From: Cycas panzhihuaensis
Taxonomy: Eukaryota > Cycadophyta
Assembly: GCA_023213395.1 (NCBI GenBank)
Contig: CM041465.1
Location: forward strand, 231,329,741-231,393,740
Direction: 5' to 3'
Length of the DNA: 64,000 nucleotides
This document shows positions 1 to 12,874 of this stretch, piece by piece. Positions within the stretch are counted from its first letter, which is position 1. Each line of letters starts with the position of its first letter. Under the pieces are notes generated by a model that saw only the letters and a program-made list of their open reading frames with translations, was not told where the DNA came from and made no database searches. The translations under genes and the position numbers were made by a program.

Positions 1-697
1 AAACTCAACACATTAGCAATTTCATACTAGCATGCTTGCCTTTTACTACATGTCCTTCAATTTAGCTTTTATTTCCATCATTAGGCCCTCAACATCCTTG
101 TCATTTTATTACAAATTTATGCTCATATACATGCATATATTATAAAGGAAACACTTATATAAGCATACCTATATATACTATAGGTATGTTTTCCTTGTAA
201 TAATTCCATTAAATGATTTCCAAGTACATTATGTAAGAATGCTTCATCTTTGGGTATGCTTTAATACATTAGCTCCCACATTAAGAACTAGGTAAGAATA
301 CCTTATTTATACCCAAAATGGTGATTATTTTGACCAATAGTTACATCCATTCATAATAATCATTGACATTTCATAATAAATCATGACTTTCATATATGTC
401 GATATAGACATTTGGAACTTTTCAATCTAGTTTATACTATTCCATTATGCTTTATGTCTTTTTGACAAACCATTATTAAGCAATCACTCTTATTCCCTTC
501 TAATTGTCCCCATACCATTCCTTTCTGGTATTCATTCCCTACCAGTTATTACTTAGACCTATAACTATTATGCCCATTCTTATAATATTTCTAACCATTC
601 TTACAACTACTAACAACTATTTTGAAGTGGATTTTCATGATTTTCTTTACTAAATTTTATAATTCTAACTATTATCAGTATTCTTAAAGTCATTCTT
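1..697. other. flanking AT-rich DNA, no gene seen
   Basis: This is the DNA to the left of the outermost retrotransposon. I see no open frame of note, no LTR ends and no motif I recognise. A small imperfect hairpin lies near 165-200, where CATACCTA and TAGGTATG face each other. The stretch could be older, unrecognisable transposon sequence. Confidence 0.5.
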
Positions 698-2379
698 TAT
701 AAGGACATCACTCCAAGCTAATCAAATCTCCAAATCCTTCTTGTATGGGTTACTTCTAAATCATCATGCTTCTTATTTATGTACATATGCATGTAAAGAC
801 TTTATTTATCTCTCAACTCTTGTTCTAATGTAAAGTTATTTTCATTTTATATCTTCTATTCACCCTATCTAAAGTGAAAGCCTATTCCATATTCCACCAG
901 GTGTTCAAAATGAACCATCTACTTCTTGTTTACATTTTTGTATATCCTATGTAAGGTGGAAGCTACTTTCACACTCCACCAAGTATGAAGATACACAAAC
1001 TTTATGTCTATTAGAGTAGTTAGCTATTTGAGTCATGATGTGCTTCGAGGTACTAGACTTATGCTTTTAACACCTTGGATGATATTATTTATTTTATAGT
1101 GGCTTACATAATACAAAATCTAACCCGATTGCTTTGGATAAGTAGCATAGATAGTAGAGCACATGATATGAGTAAGGGAAGAATAGAGGGATAGAATAAT
1201 TATAAGGGTAGAAGGCAGATATAGAATTTCACAAATATCTTTGATTATATTATAAATTTAGCTAAGGAACATAATTTATACAAGAAATCTCCACCAAGTA
1301 AAAGAATAAGTTCATAGTTTTTTCTAATGACTAATGGAGTATTAAAAACAAAGATTAGATGAAAAGGCTATGAAGTAATGAAGTTCATCCTTTAGTTGAA
1401 ATTCTTTTAAGTGTGAGTCCCTTCACAATCCCATAAATGAAGAAGTGAATGGAGTGTTTTAGGTGTCTATCTCTGAAACCATAAATACAAAGGAGATTAC
1501 TTTATGATCTTGTAAATAAAAGAATGAAGGACCTCCAATATCACAATTACAAATACAAAGGTAATTATCTCACAATCTTGTAAACAAATGAATAAAAGAC
1601 CTTTAACATCCTAATTATAAAAATGAAGGGCAATACAAAGGTAAAGCCCTTGCAATCTTATAGATGAGCATTTGAGAGCTAAATACTCACCAAAGAGTTG
1701 ACAAAATGTGAAAACAAAGGGATAAATAATTGAACATCACAGTTTGACTCATAACTTTTGCATTTAATATTAGAATCATGTCAAACCACTTGAACAAGCT
1801 AAAACTACTTAGAAATTTCCTATAGGGAGAAAACTTTATAAAATGGAGGTAGTGGGTAGTTGATAGTTATATAAATAGTGGCAATTGTGAGTATATTTTA
1901 AGGGCCACTATGTATACCATTTTAGCTATCGAGGTCATATTCCTCTTTAAGCATTAATGATATTTATAATAGAGAATAAAATGATGCCTAAAATGAGTAT
2001 AGACTTTAAAATCTAAGAGAGGAAGATACCTTTTATTTTTGGTTTTTTTGGGATTTGTCTTTAGTTTAGAGCTTTGTGATGTAAGGGAGAGTTTTTGTTA
2101 AAAATAGAAGATTCTATGATAGAATAAAGAGTAACCAGTCAATTTTAACAACCTTATATAGGGATTTCTATGCTAATTTTGATGGAATGGTGAAAGGGAA
2201 ATATTCAAACCCTTTAATAGAAATTTTATGAATTATTAACACTTGTGTTGTATACTATGATAGCCAAGAGGTTGAGAGTATAATCTTCATTATAATAGAG
2301 CATTATAGATAGAATTATTTTGTTGTGAAATGTTGTTGTAGCAATTGAGATAAGGGGTTGAGGACTACCATGGTTATTA
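698..2379 (+). repeat. G2 5' LTR, block 1 of 3
   Basis: The block starts at TATAAGGAC, corresponding to TGTAAGGACCC at 48950 in the 3' LTR. The two copies run in parallel through shared landmarks such as the paired CTCCACCAAGTRTGA motif and the run describing 1380-1700 and 49620-49920. It is cut at 2379 by element T. The part from about 1893 to 2253 has no partner in the 3' LTR, where it was deleted. Confidence 0.85.
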
Positions 2380-2703
2380 TGTTAGAAATAAATACCCAAG
2401 TTAGGCCTAAGATCCTAAGACTATGAAATATAAAGCCATACATGGTAAATAAATAAAGAACATATATATATAAATAAATAACACTATATACTTGAGGAAA
2501 ATGATCACTTCCAAATTATATTGTAACAAACTAATACATATTTATAGTACAGATCATCACATGGTTGTCCAATCCTAATCTAAAAGCCACTTAGTCAATT
2601 AATGATGTCTTACATAAAGAAGTACACATATTATGACCCTCTAGTATACATCAAAGGAGAAATAACATCAATTTAATATTCCATAGGTTAACATTACCCA
2701 ACA
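2380..2703 (-). repeat. T 3' LTR (left copy)
   Basis: It begins TGTTAGAAATAAAT and ends ACCCAACA. It matches 25345-25654 along its length, sharing for example GACTATGAAATATAAAGCC, TATTTATAGTAC and TTCCATAGGTTAA. The exact inner edge is uncertain by about 10 bases. Confidence 0.8.
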
Positions 2704-2713
2704 TTCGCCCTTT
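2704..2713 (-). other. T polypurine tract
   Basis: On the minus strand the LTR is preceded by AAAGGGCGAA, in the place where X1 has AGGGGGGAA and X2 has GGGAAA. This is where plus-strand DNA synthesis would be primed. Confidence 0.6.
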
Positions 2714-4074
2714 AATATTTAACCATATCACATGGCTACTTCAAATTTGATGTTGGGTCTACATAAAAGCCAAACAACTATCGAAGCACATGGGTAACTA
2801 GTTGTTGTACCTACTAGTCCTCTAGAATGGCCTTCACATACATGCATCGCTAATATTTACATGTTAAGTAGCCTTCACTTGCTCTTATTTTTCTTGTTTC
2901 TAGCTCTTCTAATTGAGGTCATACCTCTAGGAAAAAAATTAAGCTAAAAATCCTTATTCTTATCTACTACACCATGGAATAAACTTGTGAAAATGGTTAT
3001 CCAAGCATAAATATGTCACAAAACACTTTTTCTTTTAGCACAACTTCCAATTTAACACCCTATCAAATTAAAGCCTAAATTTTATACCACTAAAGCTATC
3101 CTAAAATACCTTTAAAGTATATCTTGTGACCACTCATTAGAAAGCCCTATGATTCAACTTCATAATATAGGTGCCAGCACTCAATTCTATCATTGTATTA
3201 GAGAGATACCATCATTTTTATGAGTATAAGTACCTATTTAGATGAAAAAGTTAAAAAATAAAAATAACTCTTTATGAATTGGCCCTTAATCACATTAAAA
3301 CACCCATACAACCATCTTAGTGGGCTAACAAACTTTAAGACATATTATAAAATAACTTAATATAATGCAATAATGTTTTATAATATTAGAACATGGAAAT
3401 TTAATAAAATTTGATTATCGTTCATCATGTGACCTACCCATGGTTACGTAAGGGAAAATTGATGCTTGCATTTTATTTTTTCATGGATTTTCAATATGTA
3501 ACCTTTAGATATGAAGATCTAAACCTTGCCAGCATATTGTCATCCTTAGAAACTTTCCTGACCTCAAATTCTATCCATTGAAAGGCATCCAGCATAGTGA
3601 AAAAATATAAAATAAACCAACAATCTACACAACACTTAAACTATTAGTAAGACTAGTCCATAATCTTTATCAAAACACATGCTATTCATTAATCTATTAA
3701 ATCTACCATTTATAGATATTAATAAAGTTAAACATAAATGAAACATGTGGGAAAAAAGACCTAAATTATATCAAAATTATACAAACCCTTGATGCTTCCT
3801 CAGCACATAGTTATAGCTCTCATAATAGCCTACAATCTCTATCTATATCTTAGATCCCTCCTATAATCTATTGCAGCTCAAAAAAAGGAGATATTTTTGC
3901 CATATAATAACTTCACTATCAAATAAATATGTTCATACAAGAATAATGGTGTCTAAGTAGGTTTTGATAAAAGATTGTAGTGAATACCATCTATAGTGGC
4001 CTGTTATCAAGGCTCTAACACCCTAATCCTATAATATTTAAATCCTCTTTTTGATAGGGCAGTGTGATTTGAAT
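2714..4074 (-). other. T internal region, left part, non-coding
   Basis: There is no open frame or protein motif on either strand. The first 200 bases resemble the start of the X1 and X2 internal regions, for example a block around CACATGGGTAACTAGTTGTTG that recurs near 11540 and 13010. Confidence 0.6.
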
Positions 4075-4079
4075 AAGAA

Positions 4080-4467
4080 TATAATATAACTCCATCTTCT
4101 TAAGCAAAATGAGACACTAGTATGTAGAAATTATCAAAGGGTTAAGTGTTGATGTTAACTATTAAGTTTTTTGCATAGGCCACTAAGTCCTAAAATGATA
4201 TGTAAGCCCATTAGGGCCACCAATAGGATTACTAAAGAGAGACCCTCTTTTGTCTATTTAAGGGTTAGAGATTACATGTAAAGGGTATTGATCATTTGAT
4301 TCCTTTCTTAAGAGAAAGATCTTCGGTACTCCTTTGGTGCTCTTTTGTGTTCATTATGTGAGTTATTCTATAATATCAGCCTCTAAAGTTAATAAAAGTG
4401 CTCTATTTGTTCTCTTAACTCTTCTTTTCATCAAATTTGTAAGGATAATCTCAAGTAGATATATTAT
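4080..4467 (+). repeat. G1 5' LTR
   Basis: It pairs with 10123-10510 at the same length, 388 bp. Shared landmarks include AACTCCATCTTCTTAAG, AAAGGGTTAAGTGTTGATGTTA and TGTGAGTTATTCTATAATAT. A TATTTAAG box at 4255-4262 is conserved at 10297-10304 in the other copy and is a plausible promoter TATA element. Confidence 0.9.
4255..4262 (+). promoter_or_regulatory. candidate LTR TATA box (G1)
   Basis: The sequence is TATTTAAG. It is kept unchanged in both G1 LTRs (also 10297-10304), at the same offset. Confidence 0.4.
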
Positions 4468-4469
4468 AG

Positions 4470-4481
4470 GTGGCATTAGAG
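4470..4481 (+). other. G1 primer-binding site (tRNA-iMet type)
   Basis: The sequence is TGGCATTAGAGC, two transitions away from TGGTATCAGAGC, the complement of the plant initiator tRNA-Met 3' end. It lies 2 bases after the 5' LTR. Confidence 0.8.
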
Positions 4482-5804
4482 CGAGGTCTGATAACCTTAC
4501 AAAGGCATTCAAGAGCTAGAAAGGGGATTTTTTATTTTTTTTCCTCTAGTGACACTTGTAACCTTTCTCTTATAATACTTACATTTAGTTTCAATTTTAG
4601 TTCAAGGGTAGTTATATTACTTAGAAGTTATCCTTTTTATTCCCTCCCTCTCTTTTCCTAGGTAAATAACTCTACTTAGAAGCTACCTACCTTAGGTAGG
4701 TAGAGACCCTATGTTGGGGGTTTATAAATATCATAAGAATCTATCGTTCTGAGCTAAGTATATCATGGCTTTTTTACCTTTATATGAAGGACTTTAGTTA
4801 AGTTTATTGAACTAAGCCTAAGATAGAACTTAGCTACAGAATTAAGCCTTTACATACCCTTGGGAATATCAAAGGACCCTTATAGATTACCTTACCCTAC
4901 CTAGAATAGGAAACCAATATGTCATTGAAGTCTTGTAGTATAGTGGTTAGCAGTTAATGCCACGAAGCAACCTATCCCAAACCACTGAAAAGGATTTTAT
5001 CAATAGGCCTATGAGACCAAGCACTTAAATTATCAGAGTATGATAGGTATCCTTCAATTTGGCATGCCCCTCTTATAAAGAAACTGGATCTACTAAATAG
5101 TTACTAAACATTTGTCACTGAATATGTGAACCTACAAAGAGATGGCCATAACTTTTACAATATTTATCAAAATCAGAAATGGCCTGAACAGTCAAACTCG
5201 CCATAAAAAATAATTCTATAGCCAAAAAAATTATAATTAAAATTTATACATCTTATTTTGATCGGTATGTTGCACTAATTAATTTGCACTAGTTTAATTT
5301 TTATAGTCAATTTTTTGGTATAATAGCATTTAGTTTACTAGTGGAACCCCTTGCCAAAATTTCACTCCTACAACTTACCTATCCTATTTTAACAAGTTTT
5401 TTGCACTCGTTTAAGTACACTAGGTGATTTTGTTCCCTAAATTTTGGGGTCAATAGACCATAAACACTCTAAGTACCTTTCCCTCCCCCTTTATCCCATC
5501 CTTTTATTAAGGCATTCCCTATTTCTTAAAATTCGTTCTTTCTTGTTATTCCCCATTTTGTGTATTATCCCTTCTTTGTACTAAGTCCTACTCCTTTTAA
5601 GCCCATTCTATATTCCTAATGGTATGTTTATAAGGAGAAAGAATCACTTCATTAGAGACTGAGATTGAAACTTTATCATAAGACATGAAGCCTGGGTTAG
5701 TTAACCTTCCTTTTAAGGCAGATTTAGCCAACCTCCCTTCAAAGATAGATTTCTCAGCCCTGATTACTCAAATAATGTAATCCAATTCCAATATCATAAA
5801 AATA
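4482..5804 (+). other. G1 leader, no gene seen
   Basis: This is the 1.3 kb between the primer-binding site and the gag start. It is AT-rich, with only short chance frames. Confidence 0.6.
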
Positions 5805-7000
5805 ATGAATATGATAGCCAACTCTCCTCCTTCTCACCCCCCACAAGGAAGTAATGCACCCCAGGGAGGCCATCCATCAAGACAGCAGCTACTCCACCAT
5901 AAAATCAATATCCCTACTTTTGATATTCATTTGAATAAAGAATGCACTCGCAGTTGGATAAGTAAATTGGAATCCTACTTCACTCTTAACCTAATGACTG
6001 AAGAAGATTAGTTGTTATATACCTTCATCCACATAGATGGGAAAGCTCATCATTGGTTTAATTAGTGGAAAAAAGAATACCCTAGAAATTAGACGTGGTC
6101 ACACTTAACAAATTATTTCTTCAAATAGTATGAAAACATTAGGAGTCAATAATTCTTCACTCATTTAACATGGCTTAAACAAACATCATTAGTAGAGGTC
6201 TTCACAGATGAATTCTAAGTATTATATAATCAGCCCCCATAAAGCCAAAGTCTGAATAAATAAACTTTGATAGACATTTATATGGTAGTTCTCTAGGATA
6301 ATATTCAAATGTACCTCAAGATGTTGTCTGTAAACTCTGTCAAGGAAACTATCAAAATGGATAAAGTAATATAGGCATAATTTATGGCTAAAAGACCCTT
6401 ACCCACTTGATGGGATAACCCATGGCTCTCATGAGCCATTCAAACATACTTCCAATGGCCTTGATCCCATTTTGATAATAAAGCTAGACCATAGACAGAT
6501 TTTTAACATCCTCAACCTTGACTTTATGATGTAGTTTTCCCTACAATAGATTACCAAGCAAAAAAAACCTCATAAAGAAAAGTCCAAATCTCATAAGAAG
6601 AAGCATAACATCAAATAAAGACAAGCCTTTATGTTTAGTTCTTAGAAAAGTAGATTATTAGGCATGGTCACATTTATAAAGTGAAGCATATGGTCTTTTC
6701 TATTAACCCCATCCTATCCCTTAATGAACACTTAGATTCTAACTTAAAGCATGAGGCTAATGAAGAATTCTAGGAAGACTCCATCCTTAATCCTCAACCT
6801 AAAATATCCCTATCAGTTGTAGCCTCCACCTCTTGTCCTAAGCCCTTACAAGTTAAGGGCATTCTCTATAAAACTCCTATGTTAATCTTGATTAACGGCG
6901 GTGCATCCTTAAACTTTATTAACATCTCATTAACCTGGTAGTTAAACCTTTGTATTATCCTAAAGATTGGCTTTACTTGCTCCCTACCAATGTACCAAAA
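5805..7000 (+). pseudogene. gag: G1 gag and aspartic protease, broken by stops
   Basis: This frame would encode the capsid/nucleocapsid precursor and the protease that cuts the polyprotein. From the ATG at 5805 the same frame can be followed to about 6950, past many TAG/TAA stops at likely Trp or Gln positions. The N-terminus is Pro/Gln-rich (about 30 residues). The capsid core then shows SWISKLESYF followed by HHWFN and KKEYPRN, as in plant gypsy Gag. Protease remains as LILINGGASLNFI (about 6879), where the family has LIDSGAS-like residues, so the catalytic Asp has become Asn. I chose this start because the open segment and family-like N-terminus begin here. No functional protein is expected. 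Confidence 0.75.
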
Positions 7001-10000
7001 GCTCCATTACATTGGTGTTATAAAAAACATACATGTTTAGATTGGTACCTACCTCCTAACCTCATATTTATATACATTATCAATAGGAGAATCTCACGTT
7101 ATATTAGAAATCTAGTGGTTGTAAACCTTGGAAACTTATGGCATAAACATCTCCCTAACTAATCCATTCATATTGTTTAAGGACCAAATGGGCAAGACAT
7201 ATAAAATCCATTGATTACAACCCCTATTAAACCAATTAGTTTTACTAGGCTACATGAAAAGACACCTTCAATCTAACCTTGGGTATATAGTTTTTCTTAA
7301 TAACATTTAGGTTAACCCTTAAATCCACCCATATATCTAGGATATCATTACTAAGTATAAGCAAGTATATACTCCCCTTCTTACTAGTACTCCACCTAAC
7401 CATGGTTTTTACCCCACAATTAACCTCTAATCCAATCATGACCAAATTAGCCTGCACCTATATAGAAATTCCTACTTCCTGAAAAATGAAATCGAGAAAA
7501 TCACTACTAAACTAATGGATATAGGAATCATCTAGCCTAACCAAAGCTTGTATGTAGCCCTAATAGTCTTAGCTAGTAATAAAGATGGCTCTTTTCACCT
7601 TTACATGGATTTTAGGGAACTTAATAAGATTACCATAAAAAAATAAGTTCCCCATTCCAAGGATAGATGACATATTAGATGAGATCCATAGAGCCTTAAT
7701 CTTTTCTAAGCTAGATATACAATTCAGATATTATTAGATCCTCATTACTCCAAAGGACTATAATAAGATAGCTTTTAGAATATATCATGGCCACTTCGAG
7801 TTACAAGTGATGCCTTTCAGCCTTTATAATGCACCCACCACCTTCTAAGCACTCATCAATAAGGTCTTTAGTCCCTATCTTCAAAAATTTATCATCATCT
7901 TCTTTGATGATATCCTTATCTATAATTCTTGCTTAGACTATCACATTCGTCACGTGGAGATCATTCTCTGAATATTACATTAACACCAATTATGTGTAAA
8001 ACTTTCTAAGTACAAGTTTAGAAAAATAGAAGTCTAGTATTTGGAGCATATTATATTTTTAGAAGGGGTACATATGGACCTTGAAAAAATATCAATCATC
8101 ACTACTTAGTAGACACTGGCCAATCTTATGTAACTATGAGTATTCCTTTATCTTACATTGTTCTATCATCATTTTATACAAAACTATGCCTCTCTCGTAG
8201 CTCAACTAACCAATCACCTTTGCAAAGACTCCTTTTAGTGGTCTTAGAGGCTGAAGCTACCTTTTTCCATTTCAAAGTAGTAATGCCTTCTAACTTAGTC
8301 CTCATCACTCTTGATTTCATCCAACTATTATAGCTCAAATATGATGCATTAGGATTTAGCCTATATATGGTTATCATGTAAGAAGTCCATCCCATTCTAT
8401 TTAAAAGTAAAAAATTGAAAGATCACAAAATCTAACTCTCCACATACTAGAAGGAAATAAGAGCTATTATATATGCCATAGATACATGGCATTAATATAT
8501 CTTAGGGTCAAAATTTCTTATCCTCATAAACCATTATAACCTCTATAGTCTATTATATCAACCAATTCTTTCAAAAGAATAGGCTTAATAGAGTAGGTTT
8601 TTGACTTTATAATCTCTTATAATGAAAACAAAGACAACATGGTTATGGATGCCCTTTCTTACCTACACCCTGATTTAAATACCCCAACCTAAGTATTCAT
8701 GCTACATCAAAGCCCCACCCCATTTGGCTTGATGAATTGCATGCAACCTAACTACACTAGCTAGAGTGAAAAAGTTCTCACCCAAAAAGGTTGGATGAGC
8801 CACAATAACTATTTGTTATTTAGGAAATACATCTTTGTACATCCATCTTCTTCGTTCATCTCTTAAATTTTAATAAAGTACCACTCTACTTACTTAAGGG
8901 GGCACTTAGGATTTGATAAAACCTATCAATATATTCGTGCAAATTTCATTTGGCCCCATATAAAATCTACCATCTTCACATTCAAATCAAAATGCAACAC
9001 TTATCAGTGGAATAAGCTAGATACCAAAGACCTATTATGGCTCCTCTAACAACTACATATTCCACAAAGTAAATGGTAGGACATTGCCATGGATTTTATT
9101 ACTGTCTTTCCTACATCTATTAGTTTTAACTATATTTAGGTTGTTATCAATATCACACTTCCTCCTAATATACATCTTCCCATCTTACTAACCTGTACGT
9201 CCAATTTATTTTTTGCTTTCATGGATTTCCCTTGACTATTCTTTGTGATTAAGATCCTAAGTTCACTAGCTCTTTTTAGAAATAACTCTTTAAAGCCATA
9301 GGAACCTCATTCAACATGAGTTTTACTTACCATCCTCAAACAGATGGTCAAATTAAGGTCTTGAATAAAACTATGGAAACATACCTATGTTACTTTGCCT
9401 TAGAATACCAAGTTAAGTAGACCTCTTGGTTTTTTCTAATAGAATACTGGTATAACTCATCTCATCACTCAGCCATTAGCATATCCCTATTTTTGGCATT
9501 ATATGGTTATCAACCCCCTTTATAACATACCTTGGCAACTAATTTTTGGATTACATTAGCCCAACTAAAGCTTCAGGAGATGGACCAAATCTTCTATAAC
9601 CTTAGACAAAACCTAGCCACTACATGGAATCGCATAAAGCAACTTGTTGATTTCCATTGATCTAATCGGTTATTTGATATTAGAGATTTAGTGTTCTTCT
9701 CCTTTCAACCATACAAACAATAATCCCTTAAGTCTCATTAAGGCTATAAATTAAGCCTATGTTATTATAGTCCATATAAACTCCTCTAAAATTTTATTGA
9801 AGTTGCCTACATACTTGAACTTCCCTTAGACACTAATATCCATGATGTCTTCCATGTATCTTATCCAAAAAAAATCCTAGGTAGAAAAGTTACACTCCAC
9901 ACTACCATATTGATTCTCAACAATGAACAAAACCTCACAATCTTTCCAAATCAAATCCTCATTAGTCATTAGCACTGCCTCTAGAATCACACTATTTATA

Positions 10001-10100
10001 AGCATCTAATATAGTGCATTGGTTATGATATAGATGAAGTGACCTAAGAATCTAAAGAATTTGTCCAACATCACCCTTATATCTAATGCTTCAGGATCTT
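7001..10100 (+). pseudogene. pol: G1 pol: RT, RNase H, integrase and chromodomain-like tail, dead
   Basis: RT is recognisable at 7584 (HLYMDFRELNK). An extra A in a run of seven near 7635 then shifts the frame, and the RT continues as [13 protein letters not shown] and the active-site motif FFDDILIY (about 7900), both Asp kept. RNase H lies about 8250-8700 and is poorly preserved. Integrase follows: a zinc-binding region with HLGFDKTYQYIRANF (about 8910), MDFIT (first catalytic Asp, 9092) and DPKFT (second Asp region). At the third acidic site TDGQTE-like sequence reads TDGQIK, so the Glu is lost. HDVFHVS (about 9840) and EESKEFVQHHP-like sequence near 10035 match the C-terminal tail of chromoviruses. 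Confidence 0.8.
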
Positions 10101-10107
10101 AGAGTCT

Positions 10108-10122
10108 TAGAGAAGGTGGACA
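10108..10122 (+). other. G1 polypurine tract
   Basis: It reads AGTCTTAGAGAAGGTGGACA and directly precedes the 3' LTR at 10123, as expected for plus-strand priming. Confidence 0.65.
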
Positions 10123-10510
10123 TATGACATAACTCCATCTTCTTAAGTGAAAGGGGCCACTAATATATGGAAACTGACAAAGGGTTAAGTGTTGATGTTA
10201 GCTATTAAGTTTTATGTATGAATGCTAAGCTCTTTAATGATATGTAAGGTCGTCAAGGCTGCTAGCAGGATTATTGAATAGAGACCTTCTTTTGTCTATT
10301 TAAGGATCAGAGATTACTTATAAAGGGTTTTAATCATTTAATTCCCTTTTTACGAGAAAGTCCTTTGGTACTTCTTTAGTGCTCTTTTATGTCCATTATG
10401 TGAGTTATTCTATAATATTGGCCTATAAAGTTAATAAAAATACTCTATATATTCTCTTAACTCTTCTTTTCATTAGATTTACAAGGATAATCCTGAGAAA
10501 ATACATTGTA
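10123..10510 (+). repeat. G1 3' LTR
   Basis: It is the partner of 4080-4467, at 388 bp. It is followed at once by the target duplication AAGAA. Confidence 0.9.
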
Positions 10511-10515
10511 AAGAA

Positions 10516-11040
10516 CCCCATTGAACCTACTTTCTATTACACATATATAATGCATACAAAATTCCTTCATAAAGCATAGGTCCACATCGATTAATAATAT
10601 CTACATCTTATAGCCCTAACATTATAGTGTTCCTCATTGATCTAATACCTACTACACAAATTCATATTGTAAAATCCTCCTCTTCAATCACAATAACTTC
10701 AATACATGACATAGGAAATAATGACCCATACATCACTTCACCAACTTCAAGCCTATTTCAGAAGCCCCATTCTCAAAATCATATGCAACACTTACATGTA
10801 AACTAGTAAAACATACATATAACAGCCCAAAAATGAATTAAAAATATGTAGTAAACCTTTGTGGGATTTGAAACAACTATAATACTTATGCTCTTGGATG
10901 GATTTTCATGCTCATGCACTAATATACTCTAAGTTCATAACACCAACGTGCTCCAAGTACCCTGAAAAAATATTATTTGAAAGCTTTTATAACAACCTAT
11001 AATAGATCTTCATCTAATAATAGACTACCCTCTCTTACTA
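10516..11040 (-). other. T internal region, middle part, non-coding
   Basis: This stretch lies between the G1 and X1 insertions. I see no frame or motif. It ends at TACTA, part of the X1 target site. Confidence 0.55.
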
Positions 11041-11385
11041 TGTTAGAATAAAATGTGAAGTTATAATAATGACATCCAATATTAGACTAACAATGAATAA
11101 ATGAGGTGAGTGTAAAGTAATAAAATCAAGCATAACATAAATAAATCGTGTATGAGAATAGATGCAACAATGATGGAAGAATAGCCAAACTTTAAATTAT
11201 GAGAATGGTAATATACATACTTATATAACAACTTACCATATGTGAAAACCCTCAAAGGTCAACCATTATATTCTATCACATATTTCAAGATGGCACACAA
11301 CTTAAGATGACATATAATATATAATATAATAATATATGAGAGAGTACGAATAGGATTTAGATGTAAGTTGATATTACATCCAACA
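11041..11385 (-). repeat. X1 3' LTR (left copy)
   Basis: It runs from TGTTAGAATAAAATG to ATCCAACA. It matches 24862-25206 (same length), sharing for example TTAGACTAA(C/T)AATGAATAAATG, which X2 LTRs lack. That is how the pairs were assigned. Confidence 0.85.
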
Positions 11386-11398
11386 TTCCCCCCTATAA
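11386..11398 (-). other. X1 polypurine tract
   Basis: The minus strand reads TATAGGGGGGAA immediately before the LTR start TGTTGGATG. Confidence 0.75.
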
Positions 11399-12529
11399 TA
11401 AATAATTACATTAAATAAAATGTCAAATCAAAATGATAAATATGAGTCTTCAATTGGTGTTAGATTAAGTTGTTACAATAAAATAAAAAATGTTTTTGAC
11501 ATCCATATAAAATAAGCTCTAAATGTTGAACCACATAGGTAACCAGCCATTGTGACCATTAGTTAGTTAGGTCACTCCTTCATGTACATGGTGTAGTTAG
11601 TGCCAAGTTGACTTCACCTATGAAACACATCGTTTTATGTGGCCAACAAGTAAGCTAAATAAATATACAAGAGTAGCATGAAGAAATGGGTCCCAATACT
11701 TGCTAATATGGGACAATGAGTAACTATCATCAAATATAATAGTCAAAAATATATCATAATAGGCTCCATAGCCTTATAAAAGGGCTCTATATCCTCAAAC
11801 ATGCCTCCATAAGCTTATAATTTTACCTCTATGAGCTCAAACATGCCTCAATGGACTACAAATTACTATAATGGATTATAATGTTGAGTAATAATGTCAT
11901 AAACATGACTAAAAAATAGATGTGGCTTAAATATAATATATAATGACTCTCTCTAATAATAATTAGGTTCTCTAGGGCCTAACAATGAGCCTATGACATG
12001 AATTTTTATATTCAACCCCTATTTAGGATATATTACATTAATAAAAATAATATCAAATGATTTAAAACCTTTAAAATGATAAAATGTGCCTAAAAATGCT
12101 AAAAAAAATCGTTAAAAAGTAAGTTAAAAAAAAAAACTTTTTAATTTGAGCTAAATTTTCTCCTTTAAATTAACTCCAAATGTCTCTAAGTGACCTACTA
12201 AAATGAAGAGCTCTAAGTGATAAATCCAATATAACTAACAAAATTAAAATATAACTCTATATACCTAAGATAACATAGAAATAATGATGATGACTTATTA
12301 AGAATAATAAAAGGGTTAAAATCAAGTGCTTAGCCCCTTTCATATTAGAGTTGGTGGTTATATGGCACCTTCATATGACCAAGGGCTAACTAGAAAAGGG
12401 GCTAGCATAGACTCAAAATATTATCTAATATGGTTAATTTAATATTTATAAATATAAAAAAATAAAATAAAATTCTAGAATTATTTAAAGTCTACCCAAA
12501 CTAAAAAATTAAGTAGTGTGCCAAAATAA
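11399..12529 (-). other. X1 internal region, left part, non-coding
   Basis: It aligns by eye with the X2 internal region from 12875 onward (GAGTCTTCAA.TGGTGTTAGA, then ATGGTGTAGTTAGTGCCAAGT and similar). I see no protein motif on either strand. Confidence 0.65.
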
Positions 12530-12864
12530 TGTTGGAACAAGGTGGAAGTGTGTAATGTGGGCCCAATAATAAATAAGGAGTGATGAGTAAAAAAAATAAG
12601 CAATGAAGCACAATAAGGATAAAGTATGCATAATGAATACAAATAATAATGAGAGAATGGCCAAACTTTAAATTAGATGCAAGATGATATAGATACTTAT
12701 AATATAACTTACTACACATTTAAGAACCCTCAAAGGTCAATTATTATGTGCTATCACATATTTTTATGTGTCACACAACTCAAAGTGGCTTATAATATAA
12801 AATATAATAATATGTAAGAGAGTATGAATAGGGTCGATCATGTATTTAAACATTACATCCAACA
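12530..12864 (-). repeat. X2 3' LTR (left copy)
   Basis: It runs from TGTTGGAACAAGGTGG to ACATCCAACA and pairs with 15693-16027. Both copies are 335 bp and share AATAATAAA, GAGAATGGCCAAACTT-like and CAAAGTGRCYTA blocks. Confidence 0.9.
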
Positions 12865-12874
12865 TTTCCCACTA
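12865..12874 (-). other. X2 polypurine tract
   Basis: The minus strand reads AGTGGGAAA just before the LTR start TGTTGG. Confidence 0.65.

Larger units (their letters stand above)
4080..10510 (+). mobile_element. G1: complete but decayed Ty3/gypsy element
   Basis: It has two 388-bp LTRs, a primer-binding site, gag, pol in gypsy order and a purine tract. An exact 5-bp target duplication, AAGAA, lies at 4075-4079 and 10511-10515. It sits inside the internal region of T. Total length is 6.4 kb. Its LTR ends have decayed from TG...CA to TA...TA. In-frame stops, a frameshift in the RT and altered catalytic residues show that it is dead. The HDVFHVS motif and following tail put it with chromodomain-bearing gypsy elements. 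Confidence 0.9.

Noticed and set aside
698-2379. Solo LTR unrelated to the rest of the window
   Set aside because: Its continuation is found at 25655 and 31499 in the same order as in the 3' LTR, and a primer-binding site follows at 31918. It is part of one split element.
4334-4519. Short open frame in the G1 5' LTR, also partly open at 10379-10579 in the 3' LTR
   Set aside because: It exists twice only because it is LTR sequence, and it runs through the primer-binding site in one copy. No evidence of translation.
12501-12719. Short minus-strand open frame with a hydrophobic product
   Set aside because: It lies across the X2 LTR edge and is not open in the partner LTR. Chance frame.
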